Shown here in pieces: positions 17,436-26,024 of a stretch of 64,000 nt of DNA. Positions within the stretch are counted from its first letter, which is position 1. Each line of letters starts with the position of its first letter. The DNA is from Streptomyces sp. TN58. GTDB lineage: Bacteria > Actinomycetota > Actinomycetes > Streptomycetales > Streptomycetaceae. The notes under the pieces are model-generated. The model was not told the DNA's origin. It did no database searches and saw only the letters and a list, made by a program, of their open reading frames with translations. The translations under genes and the position numbers were made by a program. The stretch lies in NCBI RefSeq assembly GCF_001941845.1, contig NZ_CP018870.1, positions 6,238,001-6,302,000 of the forward strand, read 5' to 3'.

Positions 17436-17609
17436 GGCGTGTTGCGAAAGTCTGGTCTGGCTCGCGGCGCCTGGCACGGCACCTCGCCGCGTTGTCGGGA
17501 TCGTCGGCGTACGACCGGTACGCGGGCGTCCCTCCGCCTTGCGAGGCACCGCGCCAGACACCGCGAGCCCCCGCCCTGCGGGCGGACGACGCCGCTTTCG
17601 CAACACGCC
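17436..17609. mobile_element. MITE-like inverted-repeat element, 174 bp
   Basis: Perfect 15-bp terminal inverted repeats GGCGTGTTGCGAAAG and CTTTCGCAACACGCC. The interior continues as a long imperfect palindrome: GGCTCGCGG..CTGGC..GGC..CCTCGC near the left end is mirrored near the right end. The whole can fold into one extended hairpin. There is no room for a transposase. It begins directly after the exporter stop codon and ends 95 bp before the GPP34 start. Only a doubtful 3-bp flank match (CTG) is seen, so target duplication is unproven. Confidence 0.7.
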
Positions 17610-17704
17610 CTGGGTCGGGAGGTCAGGGGCCCTGGGGCGGGAACTCCGGGCATCCTTCGGTCGTCCTCCATGGCGTGACATACGAAGACCCGGGGGCGAC
17701 GAAT

Positions 17705-18364
17705 ATGGGAAACACGATCACGCTGGCCGAGGAGATCATGCTGCTCGCACTGGACGACGAGTCCGGGGCGGTACGGCAGCGCCAGTCGGCCGCGCCGGCC
17801 GTGGCGGGGGCGCTCCTGCTCGAACTGGTCATGGCGGAGCGGGTGTCGGTCGCGGACAAGCACCTGGAGCTCGTCAGCACCGAACCCACGGGGGAGCCCC
17901 TGCTCGACGGCCGAGTCCGGCTGATCGAGGCCTGGATGCGCGGCCGCCCGCGGCGCCGGGTGTCGCAGTGGCTGTCGAAGGACTACACGAAGGCGGTCGC
18001 CCCCGTGCTGGAACGGCTCGGCGAGCGCGGGCTGGTGGTGCAGCAGGAGCACAAGGTGCTGGGGATGTTCCCCACGCGCCGCTACCCCGAGGCAGACGGC
18101 ACGGTCGAGCGCGCCCTGCGGGAGCGGCTCACCGCGGTGGTCCTGGAGCACGCCGAGCCGGACGAGCGCACGGCCGGCCTCGTCGCCCTGCTTCACGCGG
18201 CGAAGCTGCACCGCCTGGCCTTCCCCCACCTCCGTGCCCGCTCGGTGAGCCCGAGGATGGCGGAGATAGCCGACGGCCAGTGGGCGGCCGAGAGCGTCCG
18301 CAGGGCCATCCGCGACATGCAGGCCGCGGTGACGGCGACGGTGACCGCCGCAGCGGCGGGCTAG
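17705..18364 (+). CDS. GPP34 family phosphoprotein
   Basis: 219 residues. The start is ITLAEEIMLLALDDESG, the GPP34 (GOLPH3/Vps74-like) opening, followed by LLELVMAERVSV, WLSKDYTKAVAPVLERLGERGLV and the P-T-R-R-YP segment after a hydrophobic loop (KVLGMFPTRRYPEAD). In eukaryotes this fold binds phosphatidylinositol-4-phosphate on Golgi membranes; in actinomycetes the role is unknown, though membrane-lipid binding is plausible. ATG with GGGGGC upstream. The inverted-repeat element occupies most of its upstream region and may supply or disturb its promoter. Confidence 0.9.
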   Translation: MGNTITLAEEIMLLALDDESGAVRQRQSAAPAVAGALLLELVMAERVSVADKHLELVSTEPTGEPLLDGRVRLIEAWMRGRPRRRVSQWLSKDYTKAVAPVLERLGERGLVVQQEHKVLGMFPTRRYPEADGTVERALRERLTAVVLEHAEPDERTAGLVALLHAAKLHRLAFPHLRARSVSPRMAEIADGQWAAESVRRAIRDMQAAVTATVTAAAAG

Positions 18365-18405
18365 TGCAGTAACCCCGTGAACCATTGCGGTCACCGCACC
18401 AGAGG

Positions 18406-19746
18406 CTAGTAGGAGCCGGGGAAAGCGGCGCCTGCGTAGACCTGGTTGAGGATGGTCGGCAGCATGGCGTTCGCCGTGGTGCGGCCGTCGGGCGACACGG
18501 TCAGGTTCGTCCAGACGACGAGCGTGACGTCGTTGTCCGGGTCGTGGCCGATGAAGGAGTTGAAGCCGGGCAGTTCGCCGCCGTGGAAGTACATCCCCGC
18601 CTGCGGGGTGAAGCGCTGGTGGGCGATGCCGTAGCCGTACTCCTGCCCGTCCGCGGCCTTGGGGTCCTCGGGCTGGGGGCTGTCGAGCCACTGCTTCTGG
18701 AAGGCGGGGTTCAGCACCTTGCCCGTCGTCAGGGACCGGATCCACCGGGCCAGGTCGTCGGCGGTGGATACCGCGCCGCCCGCGGCGTAGGCGTAGGACG
18801 CGTTCTGGTGCGAGTAGTCCAGCGGCTTGAGCTTGCCGGACTCGGCCGCCGCCCGCATGTCGGCGGGGTAGGGCTTGTCGGTCAGCGCGTAGGCCGTGCC
18901 GCCGTACATGTAGCCGTGCGAGAAGGGGGCGGGGAGGGAGGTGTCGCGCAGGCCGGGCAAGGACGTGCCCGACAGGCCGAGCGGGGCGAACAGCCGCTGC
19001 CGGAACTGCCGTTCCAGGGGCTGCCCGCCCGCCTTCTCCGCGACGAGGCCGAGCAGCACGTAGTTGGTGTTGCTGTACTCGTACGAGGCGCCGGGCGGGA
19101 AGTTCGGCGGACGCGAGAAGGCGATCGCAAGCATCTCCTGCGGCGTGCGGGCCCGGGCCGGGTGGGCGTCCAGGGAGGCCGACAGTTCGGGCGCGTCGGT
19201 GTAGTTGTAGAGCCCGCTGCGCATCTTGAGCAGCTGGTCGATGGTGATGCGCCCGCCGTTCGGTACGCCCGGGACGTAGTCGGACACCGGGTCGGACAGT
19301 TTGAGCCTGCCGTCCTGGGCGAGCAGGAGGATCAGCGCCGACGTCATGGTCTTGGTGTTGGAGGCGATCCGGAAGTGGGTGCCGGCGGTGGGCGGGACTG
19401 ACGTTCCCGACTCGGTCGTGCCGACGCCCGCCCTGAAGGCACCCTGCGGGGTGTCGAGCAGGACCATGGCTCCGGGAACCCCGAGCGCCTTGGCCGCGCG
19501 TTCGACGGAGGCTTGCAGCGCGGCCGGGTCGATGCGCTTCAGGGCGGACCCGGCGGGGTCCGAGGGCGAGGGTTCGGCCGTGCCCGTGGCCGTGCCCGCC
19601 GTGCTTGTGGCAGCGGGCGCGCTCAGGGCGACACGGGTGTCGTACCGGGCCCCGGGGTCCGGAGGCAGTGCGAACCCCGCGACGAGCAGGGCCGCGCACG
19701 GCGTCAGCAGAAGGGTGGTGCGGGAAGCTGCTCGTGGTTTCCCCAT
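18406..19746 (-). CDS. Secreted serine hydrolase (beta-lactamase class C / D-Ala-D-Ala carboxypeptidase fold)
   Basis: 446 residues with a signal peptide (RTTLLLTPCAALLVAGFAL). The penicillin-binding-fold motifs are present: SxxK as SNTK, YxN as YSN in ASYEYSNTNY, and HGG in FHGGELPG. GIAHQRF and SFIGHDPDNDVTLVVWTN complete the family pattern. Such proteins are annotated as D-alanyl-D-alanine carboxypeptidases or esterases; which applies here cannot be told. The ATG has AGGAGG at a rather long distance of 14 bases. Acts outside the membrane. Single gene, with the Nudix gene 122 bp upstream on the same strand. Confidence 0.87.
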   Translation of the reverse strand: MGKPRAASRTTLLLTPCAALLVAGFALPPDPGARYDTRVALSAPAATSTAGTATGTAEPSPSDPAGSALKRIDPAALQASVERAAKALGVPGAMVLLDTPQGAFRAGVGTTESGTSVPPTAGTHFRIASNTKTMTSALILLLAQDGRLKLSDPVSDYVPGVPNGGRITIDQLLKMRSGLYNYTDAPELSASLDAHPARARTPQEMLAIAFSRPPNFPPGASYEYSNTNYVLLGLVAEKAGGQPLERQFRQRLFAPLGLSGTSLPGLRDTSLPAPFSHGYMYGGTAYALTDKPYPADMRAAAESGKLKPLDYSHQNASYAYAAGGAVSTADDLARWIRSLTTGKVLNPAFQKQWLDSPQPEDPKAADGQEYGYGIAHQRFTPQAGMYFHGGELPGFNSFIGHDPDNDVTLVVWTNLTVSPDGRTTANAMLPTILNQVYAGAAFPGSY

Positions 19747-19868
19747 GCCGGCGTCACAGCCCTCCTGCTCGGTGGTCCTGCGCCGCGTGGTGAGGGCGGC
19801 GGCGGGGCCGAAGAGGTCAGAACGTCCGATTTTACCAGCAGGGGGCATTTTGGAGCCGTCCCGAGTGG

Positions 19869-20417
19869 TCAGGCGCTCGCAGCACGGCCTGTCGTGGGGT
19901 AGTCGTACGAGGGGACGTGCGGGAGTTCCGTGAGGTCCGGGCGCCATGCGCGGAGCACCGCCGCCGAGGGGGCGTACAGCGCCGAGGGGATCTCGGCGGG
20001 CGTGAACCACTCCCAGCGGGTGATCTTGTGGGGTTCGGTGACGGTGGGGACACCCTCGGCCGCGGTGGTGACGGCGGCCGCCGTCAGCCGGGTCAGGTCG
20101 GACTCCGCCTCGATCTGGACGGACAGGACGCGCACGTCCTCGGGGGCCGCGCGCAGGCCCGTCTCCTCGGCGAGTTCCCGCGCGGCGGCCTGCTCGAAGC
20201 CCTCTTTGGGGTCGACCTTCCCGCCGGGCAGCTCCCAACGGCCGTCGTGCGCCTGGCCGAGCAGTACCCGGCCGTCGTCGCCGATGACGACGAGGCCGAC
20301 GCCGACGACGGCGTTCGGCCGGGGGACGGCCCGTTCGGGACGTTCGCGTTCGGGGTGCGGGGGGCGCAGGGGGTCGGGGTGCTCGGGGTGTTCGGTGCGA
20401 TCGCCCGGGGTGGTCAT
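19869..20417 (-). CDS. NUDIX hydrolase
   Basis: 182 residues. A complete Nudix box is seen: GGKVDPKEGFEQAAARELAEETGL fits Gx5Ex7REUxEExGU. It hydrolyses a nucleoside-diphosphate-linked substrate; the VLLGQAHDGRWELPGG opening resembles MutT/ADP-ribose-type enzymes. The first 30 residues are Pro/Arg/Glu-rich and probably disordered. Its ATG overlaps the stop of the upstream XRE-cupin gene (ATGA), so the two are translationally coupled. Confidence 0.9.
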   Translation of the reverse strand: MTTPGDRTEHPEHPDPLRPPHPERERPERAVPRPNAVVGVGLVVIGDDGRVLLGQAHDGRWELPGGKVDPKEGFEQAAARELAEETGLRAAPEDVRVLSVQIEAESDLTRLTAAAVTTAAEGVPTVTEPHKITRWEWFTPAEIPSALYAPSAAVLRAWRPDLTELPHVPSYDYPTTGRAASA

Positions 20418-21031
20418 GAACGTCCTTCCGGAGGAGTGGCGGGACGGGCGCGGACATGGATCCGCTCGCCCTGGGGGCCGAAGAGGCTGAGGAACTCCGC
20501 AGGCTGCGGACCGGCGTTGAAGAAGGCGTGCGGCGTACGCGTGTCGAACTCGGCGGCCTCTCCCGCTTCGAGCACGAGGTCGTGCTCCCCGAGCAGCAGC
20601 CGGACACGCCCGGACAGCACGTACAGCCACTCGTACCCCTCGTGGACCTTCAACTCGGGTACGGGCGGGGACCCCTGGACCGGCGGGAGGATGTGCTTGA
20701 AGGCGTGGACCCCGCCGAAATTGCGGGTCAGCGGTATGTAGGTGTGGCCGTGCCGGACGAAGGGCCGCGGCCGGATGCGGGGGTCGCCCGTCTCCGGGGC
20801 GCCGACCAGCTCGTCCAGCGCCACCCGGTGCGCCTTGGCCAGCGGCAGCAGGAGCTCCAGCGTCGGCTTGCGCTGTCCGGACTCCAGCCGGGAGAGGGTC
20901 GAGAGCGAGATCCCGGTGGTCTCGCTGAGCTGGGCCAGGGTGGTGCCGCGCTGACGGCGCAGGGCCCGCAGCCGTGGGCCCACGGCGGTGAGCACGTCGG
21001 AGAGTTCTTCGTCCTGATGGTCGGCAGCCAT
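20414..21031 (-). CDS. XRE-family regulator with cupin domain
   Basis: 205 residues. N-terminal HTH at about 15-70 (LRALRRQRGTTLAQLSETTGISLSTLSRLESGQRKPTLELLLPLAKAH), then a cupin domain (HEGYEWLYVLSGRVRLLLGEHDLVLEAGEAAEFDTRTPHAFFNAG) expected to bind a small effector. The ATG has GGAGG only one base upstream, which is unusually close; there is no better in-frame start. Divergent from the thioredoxin-reductase-like gene across 65 bp that contain a palindrome, so it most likely controls both directions. Confidence 0.9.
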   Translation of the reverse strand: MAADHQDEELSDVLTAVGPRLRALRRQRGTTLAQLSETTGISLSTLSRLESGQRKPTLELLLPLAKAHRVALDELVGAPETGDPRIRPRPFVRHGHTYIPLTRNFGGVHAFKHILPPVQGSPPVPELKVHEGYEWLYVLSGRVRLLLGEHDLVLEAGEAAEFDTRTPHAFFNAGPQPAEFLSLFGPQGERIHVRARPATPPEGRS

Positions 21032-21057
21032 GCCTCCATTTGCTGCTTCGGCAACAA

Positions 21058-21070
21058 CATTTGTCAAATG
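21058..21070. promoter_or_regulatory. Palindromic operator candidate in divergent promoter
   Basis: CATTTG-T-CAAATG, a 13-bp palindrome with an odd centre, midway between the XRE-cupin and flavoprotein genes. A second CATTTG half-site lies at 21037-21042. It is the obvious candidate site for the adjacent XRE-cupin regulator. Confidence 0.55.
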
Positions 21071-21096
21071 GCGGCATCGGGCAGACCCTCGCAGAC

Positions 21097-22107
21097 ATGG
21101 ACAACGCAACGGAAGAATCCTTCGACGTGGTCGTCGTCGGCGGGGGCGCGGCCGGACTCGCCGGGGCGCTCACCCTGGTCCGGGCCCGCCGTTCGGTACT
21201 GGTGATCGACTCCGGCAGCCCGCGCAACGCGCCGGCCGCCCACATGCACGGATACCTCGGCATGGACGGGGAGAGCCCGGCCGCGCTGTCGGCCAGGGGG
21301 CGGGCGGAGGTGGAGGGCTACGGCGGGCGGATCCGGCCGGGCACCGCCGTCGCCGCTGACCGGCTGTCCGACGGGGGTTTCCTGGTGCGCTGCGGGGACG
21401 GCTCGGCGGTGCGGGGCCGGCGGCTGCTGGTCGCCACCGGCCTGGTGGACGAGCTGCCGGCGGTGCCGGGGCTCCGGGCGCGCTGGGGGAAGGACGTGCT
21501 GCACTGCCCGTACTGCCACGGCTGGGAGGTCAGGGACGAGCCGGTCGCGGTGCTGGCCGACGGGCCGCCGGCCGTGCACCAGGCGCAGATGTGGCGGCAC
21601 TGGAGCGCGCACACCACGCTGCTGGCGCACACCTGGCGGCTGGGAGCGGAGGACCGGGAGCTGGCTGTGGCACTCGGGATCCGGGTCGTCGAGGGCGAGG
21701 TGACCGGCCTGGTCGTCGCGGACGACCGGCTGACCGGGGTCACCCTGGCCGGCGGGGCGGCGGTGGAGTGCCGGGCCCTGGTGGTGGCCCCGCGGTTCAC
21801 GGCCCGTTCGGGGGTACTGACCAGCCTCGGCCTGCCGGCCACGGACATGGTGCGGGACGGGCACGTGATCGGCCGCAGCGTCGAATCCGACCCCGCCACC
21901 GGGGCCACCGCGCTCCGCGGGGTCTGGGTGGCGGGCAACGTGACCGCGCCGCTGGAGAAGGTGTCCGGGGCGGCCGCCCAGGGCGCGCAGGCCGGTGCGG
22001 CGATCAACGCCGACCTGATCGAGGCGGAGACGCGGCGGGCACTGGAGGCCCACCGCGCGGGCGCGGCGGCGGCGGCGGGCTCGGCCGCCGGCACGGTCCA
22101 CGGCTGA
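21097..22107 (+). CDS. Thioredoxin reductase-like FAD/NAD(P) oxidoreductase
   Basis: 336 residues. N-terminal FAD-binding loop VVVVGGGAAGLAGALTLVRARRSVLVID, an ATGLVDELP strand, and a redox CxxC motif at LHCPYCHGWEVRD, all as in thioredoxin-reductase-like flavoproteins, including the dithiol oxidases that make disulfides in natural products. The C-terminal GVWVAGNVTAPLEKVSGAAAQGAQAG is the second FAD-contact motif. The classical second dinucleotide-binding loop is poorly conserved, so NADPH use is uncertain. The start has no clear ribosome site. Divergent from an XRE-cupin regulator. Confidence 0.88.
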   Translation: MDNATEESFDVVVVGGGAAGLAGALTLVRARRSVLVIDSGSPRNAPAAHMHGYLGMDGESPAALSARGRAEVEGYGGRIRPGTAVAADRLSDGGFLVRCGDGSAVRGRRLLVATGLVDELPAVPGLRARWGKDVLHCPYCHGWEVRDEPVAVLADGPPAVHQAQMWRHWSAHTTLLAHTWRLGAEDRELAVALGIRVVEGEVTGLVVADDRLTGVTLAGGAAVECRALVVAPRFTARSGVLTSLGLPATDMVRDGHVIGRSVESDPATGATALRGVWVAGNVTAPLEKVSGAAAQGAQAGAAINADLIEAETRRALEAHRAGAAAAAGSAAGTVHG

Positions 22108-22312
22108 CGGGCCGACCCGGACCGACCGCGTGGACGTGCGTGGGCGGGCGGGTGGCGGGCGGCGGTGGTGCCGATGCGGTCCGCGGTCCGCTGGTGGCAC
22201 GCCGGACATGTGTGCGGGTTTCGGTTCCTCCCGGTACGTGCAGGCTCTGAGCGGTGTGATCGTCGTACGGCCCAACGGGGCCGGCGGGTGCAACGGTTCG
22301 GGGGGACGCTCC

Positions 22313-23737
22313 ATGGCACATGTGCTGGTCATCGGCGGAGGCATCGGCGGCCTCGCCACCGCCCTCCTCGCGGCGCGGCGAGGGCACACGGCGGAGCTCT
22401 TCGAGCGCGACACGCGCGCCCCCGGCACCGCGCTGGACCGGGACTTCTTCGGCTGGCGGCGGCCGACCGTACCGCAGGCGGTCCAGCCGCACGCGCTGCT
22501 GGGAGCCGCCCGAAACCTCCTGCGCGACGAACTGCCCGACGTCTACGAGGAGATGCTCAGGCTCGGCGCCCGAGAGCGGCACGAGCTGGACTGGTTCGAG
22601 GTACGGCCCCCCGAGCTGCCCGGCGACGAGGACCTCGTCATGCTGCAGGCGCGGCGCATCCTACTGGAGAGCGCGCTGGCCACGGCGCTGCGCGCGGAGC
22701 CGGGAGTCGTCGTCCGCCACGGAGAGCCGGTCACGGGGCTCACCACCGCGCCGCAGGCCGCGGACGGCGGCGGCTCCGGCGTCGGCGTCGGCGCCGGAAT
22801 CCGGGTGACCGGCGTGACCACGGACGCGGGCCGGTACGAGGGGGACCTGGTCGTGGACGCGGGCGGCCGCCGCGGGGGCATCGAGCGCAGGCTCGGCGCG
22901 GTCGGGTGCCGGCCGCCCGTGGTGGAGCGGCACCGCACGGGCCTCGCGTACTTCTGCCGCTGGTACCGGCTGCCCGCGGGCATGGACGAGGGTCCGCGGC
23001 GGCCCTGGGCCGTGACCGGCGGCGCCTTCGCGGGGTGCGCCGTCTTCCCGGCCGACAACCGGGCCTTCGCCGTGACGCTGTTCGTGCACACCGCGGACCC
23101 CACGCGCTCCGCGCTGCGCGCCCCGGCGGTCTTCGAGCGGGCGGCACGTGCCTTCCCGCCCGGTGAGGCCTGGCTGGCGCTGGGCGCCGAGCCGCTGTCG
23201 GGCGTACTGGCCACGGCCGGCCTGGACAACCGCTGGAGCGCGCTCGTGGACGAGCGGGGACCGGTGGTGACGGGGCTGGTGCCGGTCGGGGACTCGATCA
23301 CGCACACCAACCCGACCCTCGGGCAGGGCACGTCGCTCGCCCTGTGGGCGGCGCGCCGGGTGGCCCGTACGGCGCACCGGGAGCCGGGGTCGGACCGGTA
23401 CGCCGCGGAGCACCACGCTTGGGCGGTGCGGACCCTGAAGCCGTGGTTCGACTTCCAGGTGGTCGCCGACGCGGCCATCGGCGAGCGCTTCGCGACACGG
23501 GCGGGGCGCACGGGGACGGCCCGTGACGTGGCCGCGCTCTTCGACTGCGCGCTTGAGGACCCCGAGGTGATGCGGGCGCGGGCACGGGTCCGGCACCTGG
23601 CGGAGACCCCGGAGCGGGCGTACGCGGACCCGGAGGTCCGGGCCCGGGTCGCGCGCTGGCTGGCGGCGCGGCCGGACTACGCGCCGAACGAGGTGGGACC
23701 GGACCGGGAGGAGTGGGAGAAGCTGACGGCGGGCTGA
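22313..23737 (+). CDS. FAD-dependent monooxygenase-like oxidoreductase
   Basis: 474 residues. Rossmann loop HVLVIGGGIGGLATALLAARRGH at the N terminus, an RRxLLE-type segment (LQARRILLESALATALRA) and the second FAD motif VPVGDSITHTNPTLGQGTSLALWAARR. These mark the group-A aromatic hydroxylase/halogenase-like superfamily; the substrate is not deducible and the halogenase WxWxIP motif is absent. ATG with GGGGGGA six bases upstream. The 205 bp before it hold no other gene. It follows the thioredoxin-reductase-like gene on the same strand, but the gap makes a shared operon uncertain. Confidence 0.85.
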   Translation: MAHVLVIGGGIGGLATALLAARRGHTAELFERDTRAPGTALDRDFFGWRRPTVPQAVQPHALLGAARNLLRDELPDVYEEMLRLGARERHELDWFEVRPPELPGDEDLVMLQARRILLESALATALRAEPGVVVRHGEPVTGLTTAPQAADGGGSGVGVGAGIRVTGVTTDAGRYEGDLVVDAGGRRGGIERRLGAVGCRPPVVERHRTGLAYFCRWYRLPAGMDEGPRRPWAVTGGAFAGCAVFPADNRAFAVTLFVHTADPTRSALRAPAVFERAARAFPPGEAWLALGAEPLSGVLATAGLDNRWSALVDERGPVVTGLVPVGDSITHTNPTLGQGTSLALWAARRVARTAHREPGSDRYAAEHHAWAVRTLKPWFDFQVVADAAIGERFATRAGRTGTARDVAALFDCALEDPEVMRARARVRHLAETPERAYADPEVRARVARWLAARPDYAPNEVGPDREEWEKLTAG

Positions 23738-23755
23738 CGGGCCTGCGGCCCGGCC

Positions 23756-24829
23756 TCAGCCGGCCGGGGGCCGGCCCAGCACCTCGGCGAGGTCGTAGCC
23801 CACGACCTCCTCCAACTGCGCGTACGTACAGCTCTCGGGGGTCCGGTCGGGCCGCCAGCGCCGGAACTGGGCGGTGTGGCGGAACCGGTCCCCCTCCATG
23901 TGGTCGTAGGCGACCTCGATGACCCGCTCCGGGCGCAGCGGCACCCACGAGAGGTCCTTCTTGCCGGTCCAGCGGCTCTGCGCGCCGGGAAGCCGGGCGC
24001 TCTCGTGCGCGGACTCCTCGGCCCAGGCGGCCCACGGGTGCCCGGTCGGGTCCGGCATCCGCAGGGGTTGGAGCTCGTCCACCATCTCGGCGCGCCGCTT
24101 CATGGGGAAGGCGGCGCAGACGCCCACGTGCTGGAGCGTGCCGTGCGCGTCGTGAAGGCCCAAGAGGAGCGATCCGACAATCGGACCGCTCTTGTGGAAA
24201 CGGAAACCGGCGACGACGACGTCCGCGGTACGTTCGTGCTTGATCTTGTACATGAGACGGGCATCGGGCCGGTAGGGAAGATCGAGCGGTTTGGCGATCA
24301 CCCCGTCGAGCCCGGCGCCCTCGAACCGCTCGAACCACTCCTGCGCGAGCGCGGGGTCGGTGGTCGCGGGCGCGAGATGGACGGGGGGACGAGCGGTGGA
24401 CAGGGATGCGACCAGGGCGGTACGGCGGTCGGCGAGCGGGGTCTGGAGGAGTGACTCGTCGTCCAGGGCGAGCAGGTCGAAGGCGACGAAGCTGGCGGGC
24501 GTGGTCTCCGCCAGGAGGGTGACACGCGACTGCGCGGGATGGATCCGCTCGGTCAGCCGGTCGAAGTCCAGACGCCCCTCGTGGACGATCACGATCTCGC
24601 CGTCCACGACGCACCGGCCGGGCAGGTTCGCCTTCAAGGCCTCCACCAGCTCGGGGAAATACCGGGTCAGGGACTTACCCGTGCGGCTGCCGATCTCGAC
24701 CTCGTCGCCGTCGCGATGCACGACCGCCCGGAAGCCGTCCCACTTGGCCTCGTACTGCATGCCGGGCGGGATCTTCGCCACTGACTTGGCGAGCATCGGT
24801 TTCACCGGCGGCATCACTGGCAGATCCAT
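23756..24829 (-). CDS. ATP-dependent DNA ligase (LigC-like)
   Basis: 357 residues. Ligase motifs in order: I YEAKWDGFR with the adenylated lysine, III DGEIV, IIIa SFVAFDLL, IV GLDGVIAKP and V YKIKHERTADVVVAGF, followed by an OB-fold with a final W-R-P-D segment. It seals nicks with ATP and belongs to the small ligases that accompany LigD in actinobacterial end-joining and base-excision repair. Likely leaderless: CAGAAT, a good -10, sits 7 bases before the ATG and no ribosome site is seen. Divergent across 75 bp from a LigD-type polymerase gene. Confidence 0.92.
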   Translation of the reverse strand: MDLPVMPPVKPMLAKSVAKIPPGMQYEAKWDGFRAVVHRDGDEVEIGSRTGKSLTRYFPELVEALKANLPGRCVVDGEIVIVHEGRLDFDRLTERIHPAQSRVTLLAETTPASFVAFDLLALDDESLLQTPLADRRTALVASLSTARPPVHLAPATTDPALAQEWFERFEGAGLDGVIAKPLDLPYRPDARLMYKIKHERTADVVVAGFRFHKSGPIVGSLLLGLHDAHGTLQHVGVCAAFPMKRRAEMVDELQPLRMPDPTGHPWAAWAEESAHESARLPGAQSRWTGKKDLSWVPLRPERVIEVAYDHMEGDRFRHTAQFRRWRPDRTPESCTYAQLEEVVGYDLAEVLGRPPAG

Positions 24830-24904
24830 GCCTTCGATTCTGCGGTGGTACGTCCGGGCCCGCCCGGTATGCGCCCGCGGTCCGACCCGCCTACCGTGGC
24901 GCAC

Positions 24905-25924
24905 ATGGGTGCTGCTGGCAATGCGATCGAGCTGGAGGCGGCCGGGCGGACGGTACGGCTGTCCAGTCCGGACAAGGTCTACTTCCCGGAACGGGGCCTC
25001 ACCAAGCGGCACGTCGCCGAGTACTACCTGGCGGTCGCGGACGGCATCCTCCGCGCCCTCCGCGACCGGCCGACGACCCTGGAGCGCTACCCCGAAGGGG
25101 TGGAGGGCGAGTCCTTCTTCCAGAAACGGGCCCCCAAGAACCTCCCCGACTGGATCCCGACCGCCCACATCGCCTTCCCCAGCGGGCGTACGGCCGACGA
25201 GATCTGCCCGACCGAGCCGGCCGCAGTCCTGTGGGCGGCCAACCTGGGCTGCCTCACCTTCCACCCCTGGCCGGTCCGCCGCGGGGACACCGACCGGCCC
25301 GACGAGCTGCGCATCGACCTGGACCCGCAGCCGGGAACCGACTACCACCACGCGGTGGCCGCCGCCCACCAACTGCGCGCCCTGCTGGAGGAACTGGGCC
25401 TGCGAGGCTGGCCCAAGACCTCGGGCGGCCGTGGACTGCACGTCTTCGTCCCGATCGAGCCGCGCTGGACCTTCACCGAGGTCCGCCGCTGCGCCATCGC
25501 CCTCGGCCGGGAACTGGAGCACCGGATGCCGGGCAAGGTCACGACGGCCTGGTGGAAGGAGGAGCGCGGCGAGCGGATCTTCGTCGACTACAACCAGACG
25601 GCCCGCGACCGCACGATCGCCTCCGCCTACTCGGTCCGCCCCCGCCCCCACGCCCCGGTCTCCGCACCCCTGCGCTGGGACGAGGTGGACGACGCCGAGC
25701 CGCGCGACTTCGACATCGTCACGATGCCGGCCCGCTTCGCGGAACTGGGCGACGTGCACGCGGACATGGACGACCACGCCTTCACCCTGGACTCCGTACT
25801 GGAACTCGCGGACCGCCAGGAGCACGACCACGGCCTGGGCGACATGCCGTACCCGCCGGACTACCCGAAGATGCCGGGCGAACCGAAACGCGTCCAGCCC
25901 AGCCGGGCCAAGCAGGAGGACTGA
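24905..25924 (+). CDS. LigD-type DNA polymerase/primase domain protein
   Basis: 339 residues. Archaeo-eukaryotic primase fold of the LigD polymerase family: LSSPDKVYFPERGLTKRHVAEYY, RYPEGVEGESFFQKRAPKN, the metal-binding LRIDLDPQPGTDYHH, and SGGRGLHVFVPI with the catalytic SxGxH-type histidine. It has no nuclease or ligase domain, so it is a stand-alone polymerase that fills and extends broken ends. Start likely leaderless, with TACCGT seven bases upstream. Faces away from the ligase gene; together they could act in Ku-dependent end joining, but no ku gene is in the window. Confidence 0.92.
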   Translation: MGAAGNAIELEAAGRTVRLSSPDKVYFPERGLTKRHVAEYYLAVADGILRALRDRPTTLERYPEGVEGESFFQKRAPKNLPDWIPTAHIAFPSGRTADEICPTEPAAVLWAANLGCLTFHPWPVRRGDTDRPDELRIDLDPQPGTDYHHAVAAAHQLRALLEELGLRGWPKTSGGRGLHVFVPIEPRWTFTEVRRCAIALGRELEHRMPGKVTTAWWKEERGERIFVDYNQTARDRTIASAYSVRPRPHAPVSAPLRWDEVDDAEPRDFDIVTMPARFAELGDVHADMDDHAFTLDSVLELADRQEHDHGLGDMPYPPDYPKMPGEPKRVQPSRAKQED

Positions 25925-26011
25925 CCTCTGTCAGTGGGGGATGCGATGCTCGGGGAGCGGCTGCGTACGCCGTGTTGATCAGTCGTATAGCGGACGTCCA
26001 TCCGCCCTGAC

Positions 26012-26017
26012 CAGTAT
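26012..26017 (+). promoter_or_regulatory. -10 element of the whiB-like gene, leaderless start
   Basis: CAGTAT lies 7 bases before the ATG, the distance expected when transcription starts at the start codon. No ribosome site precedes the gene. Confidence 0.4.
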
Positions 26018-26024
26018 CTGCGGC

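Noticed and set aside
15899..17704. Long plus-strand frame continuous with the GPP34 gene
   Set aside because: It overlaps the exporter gene in another frame with low-complexity composition; the GPP34 N terminus is at 17705.
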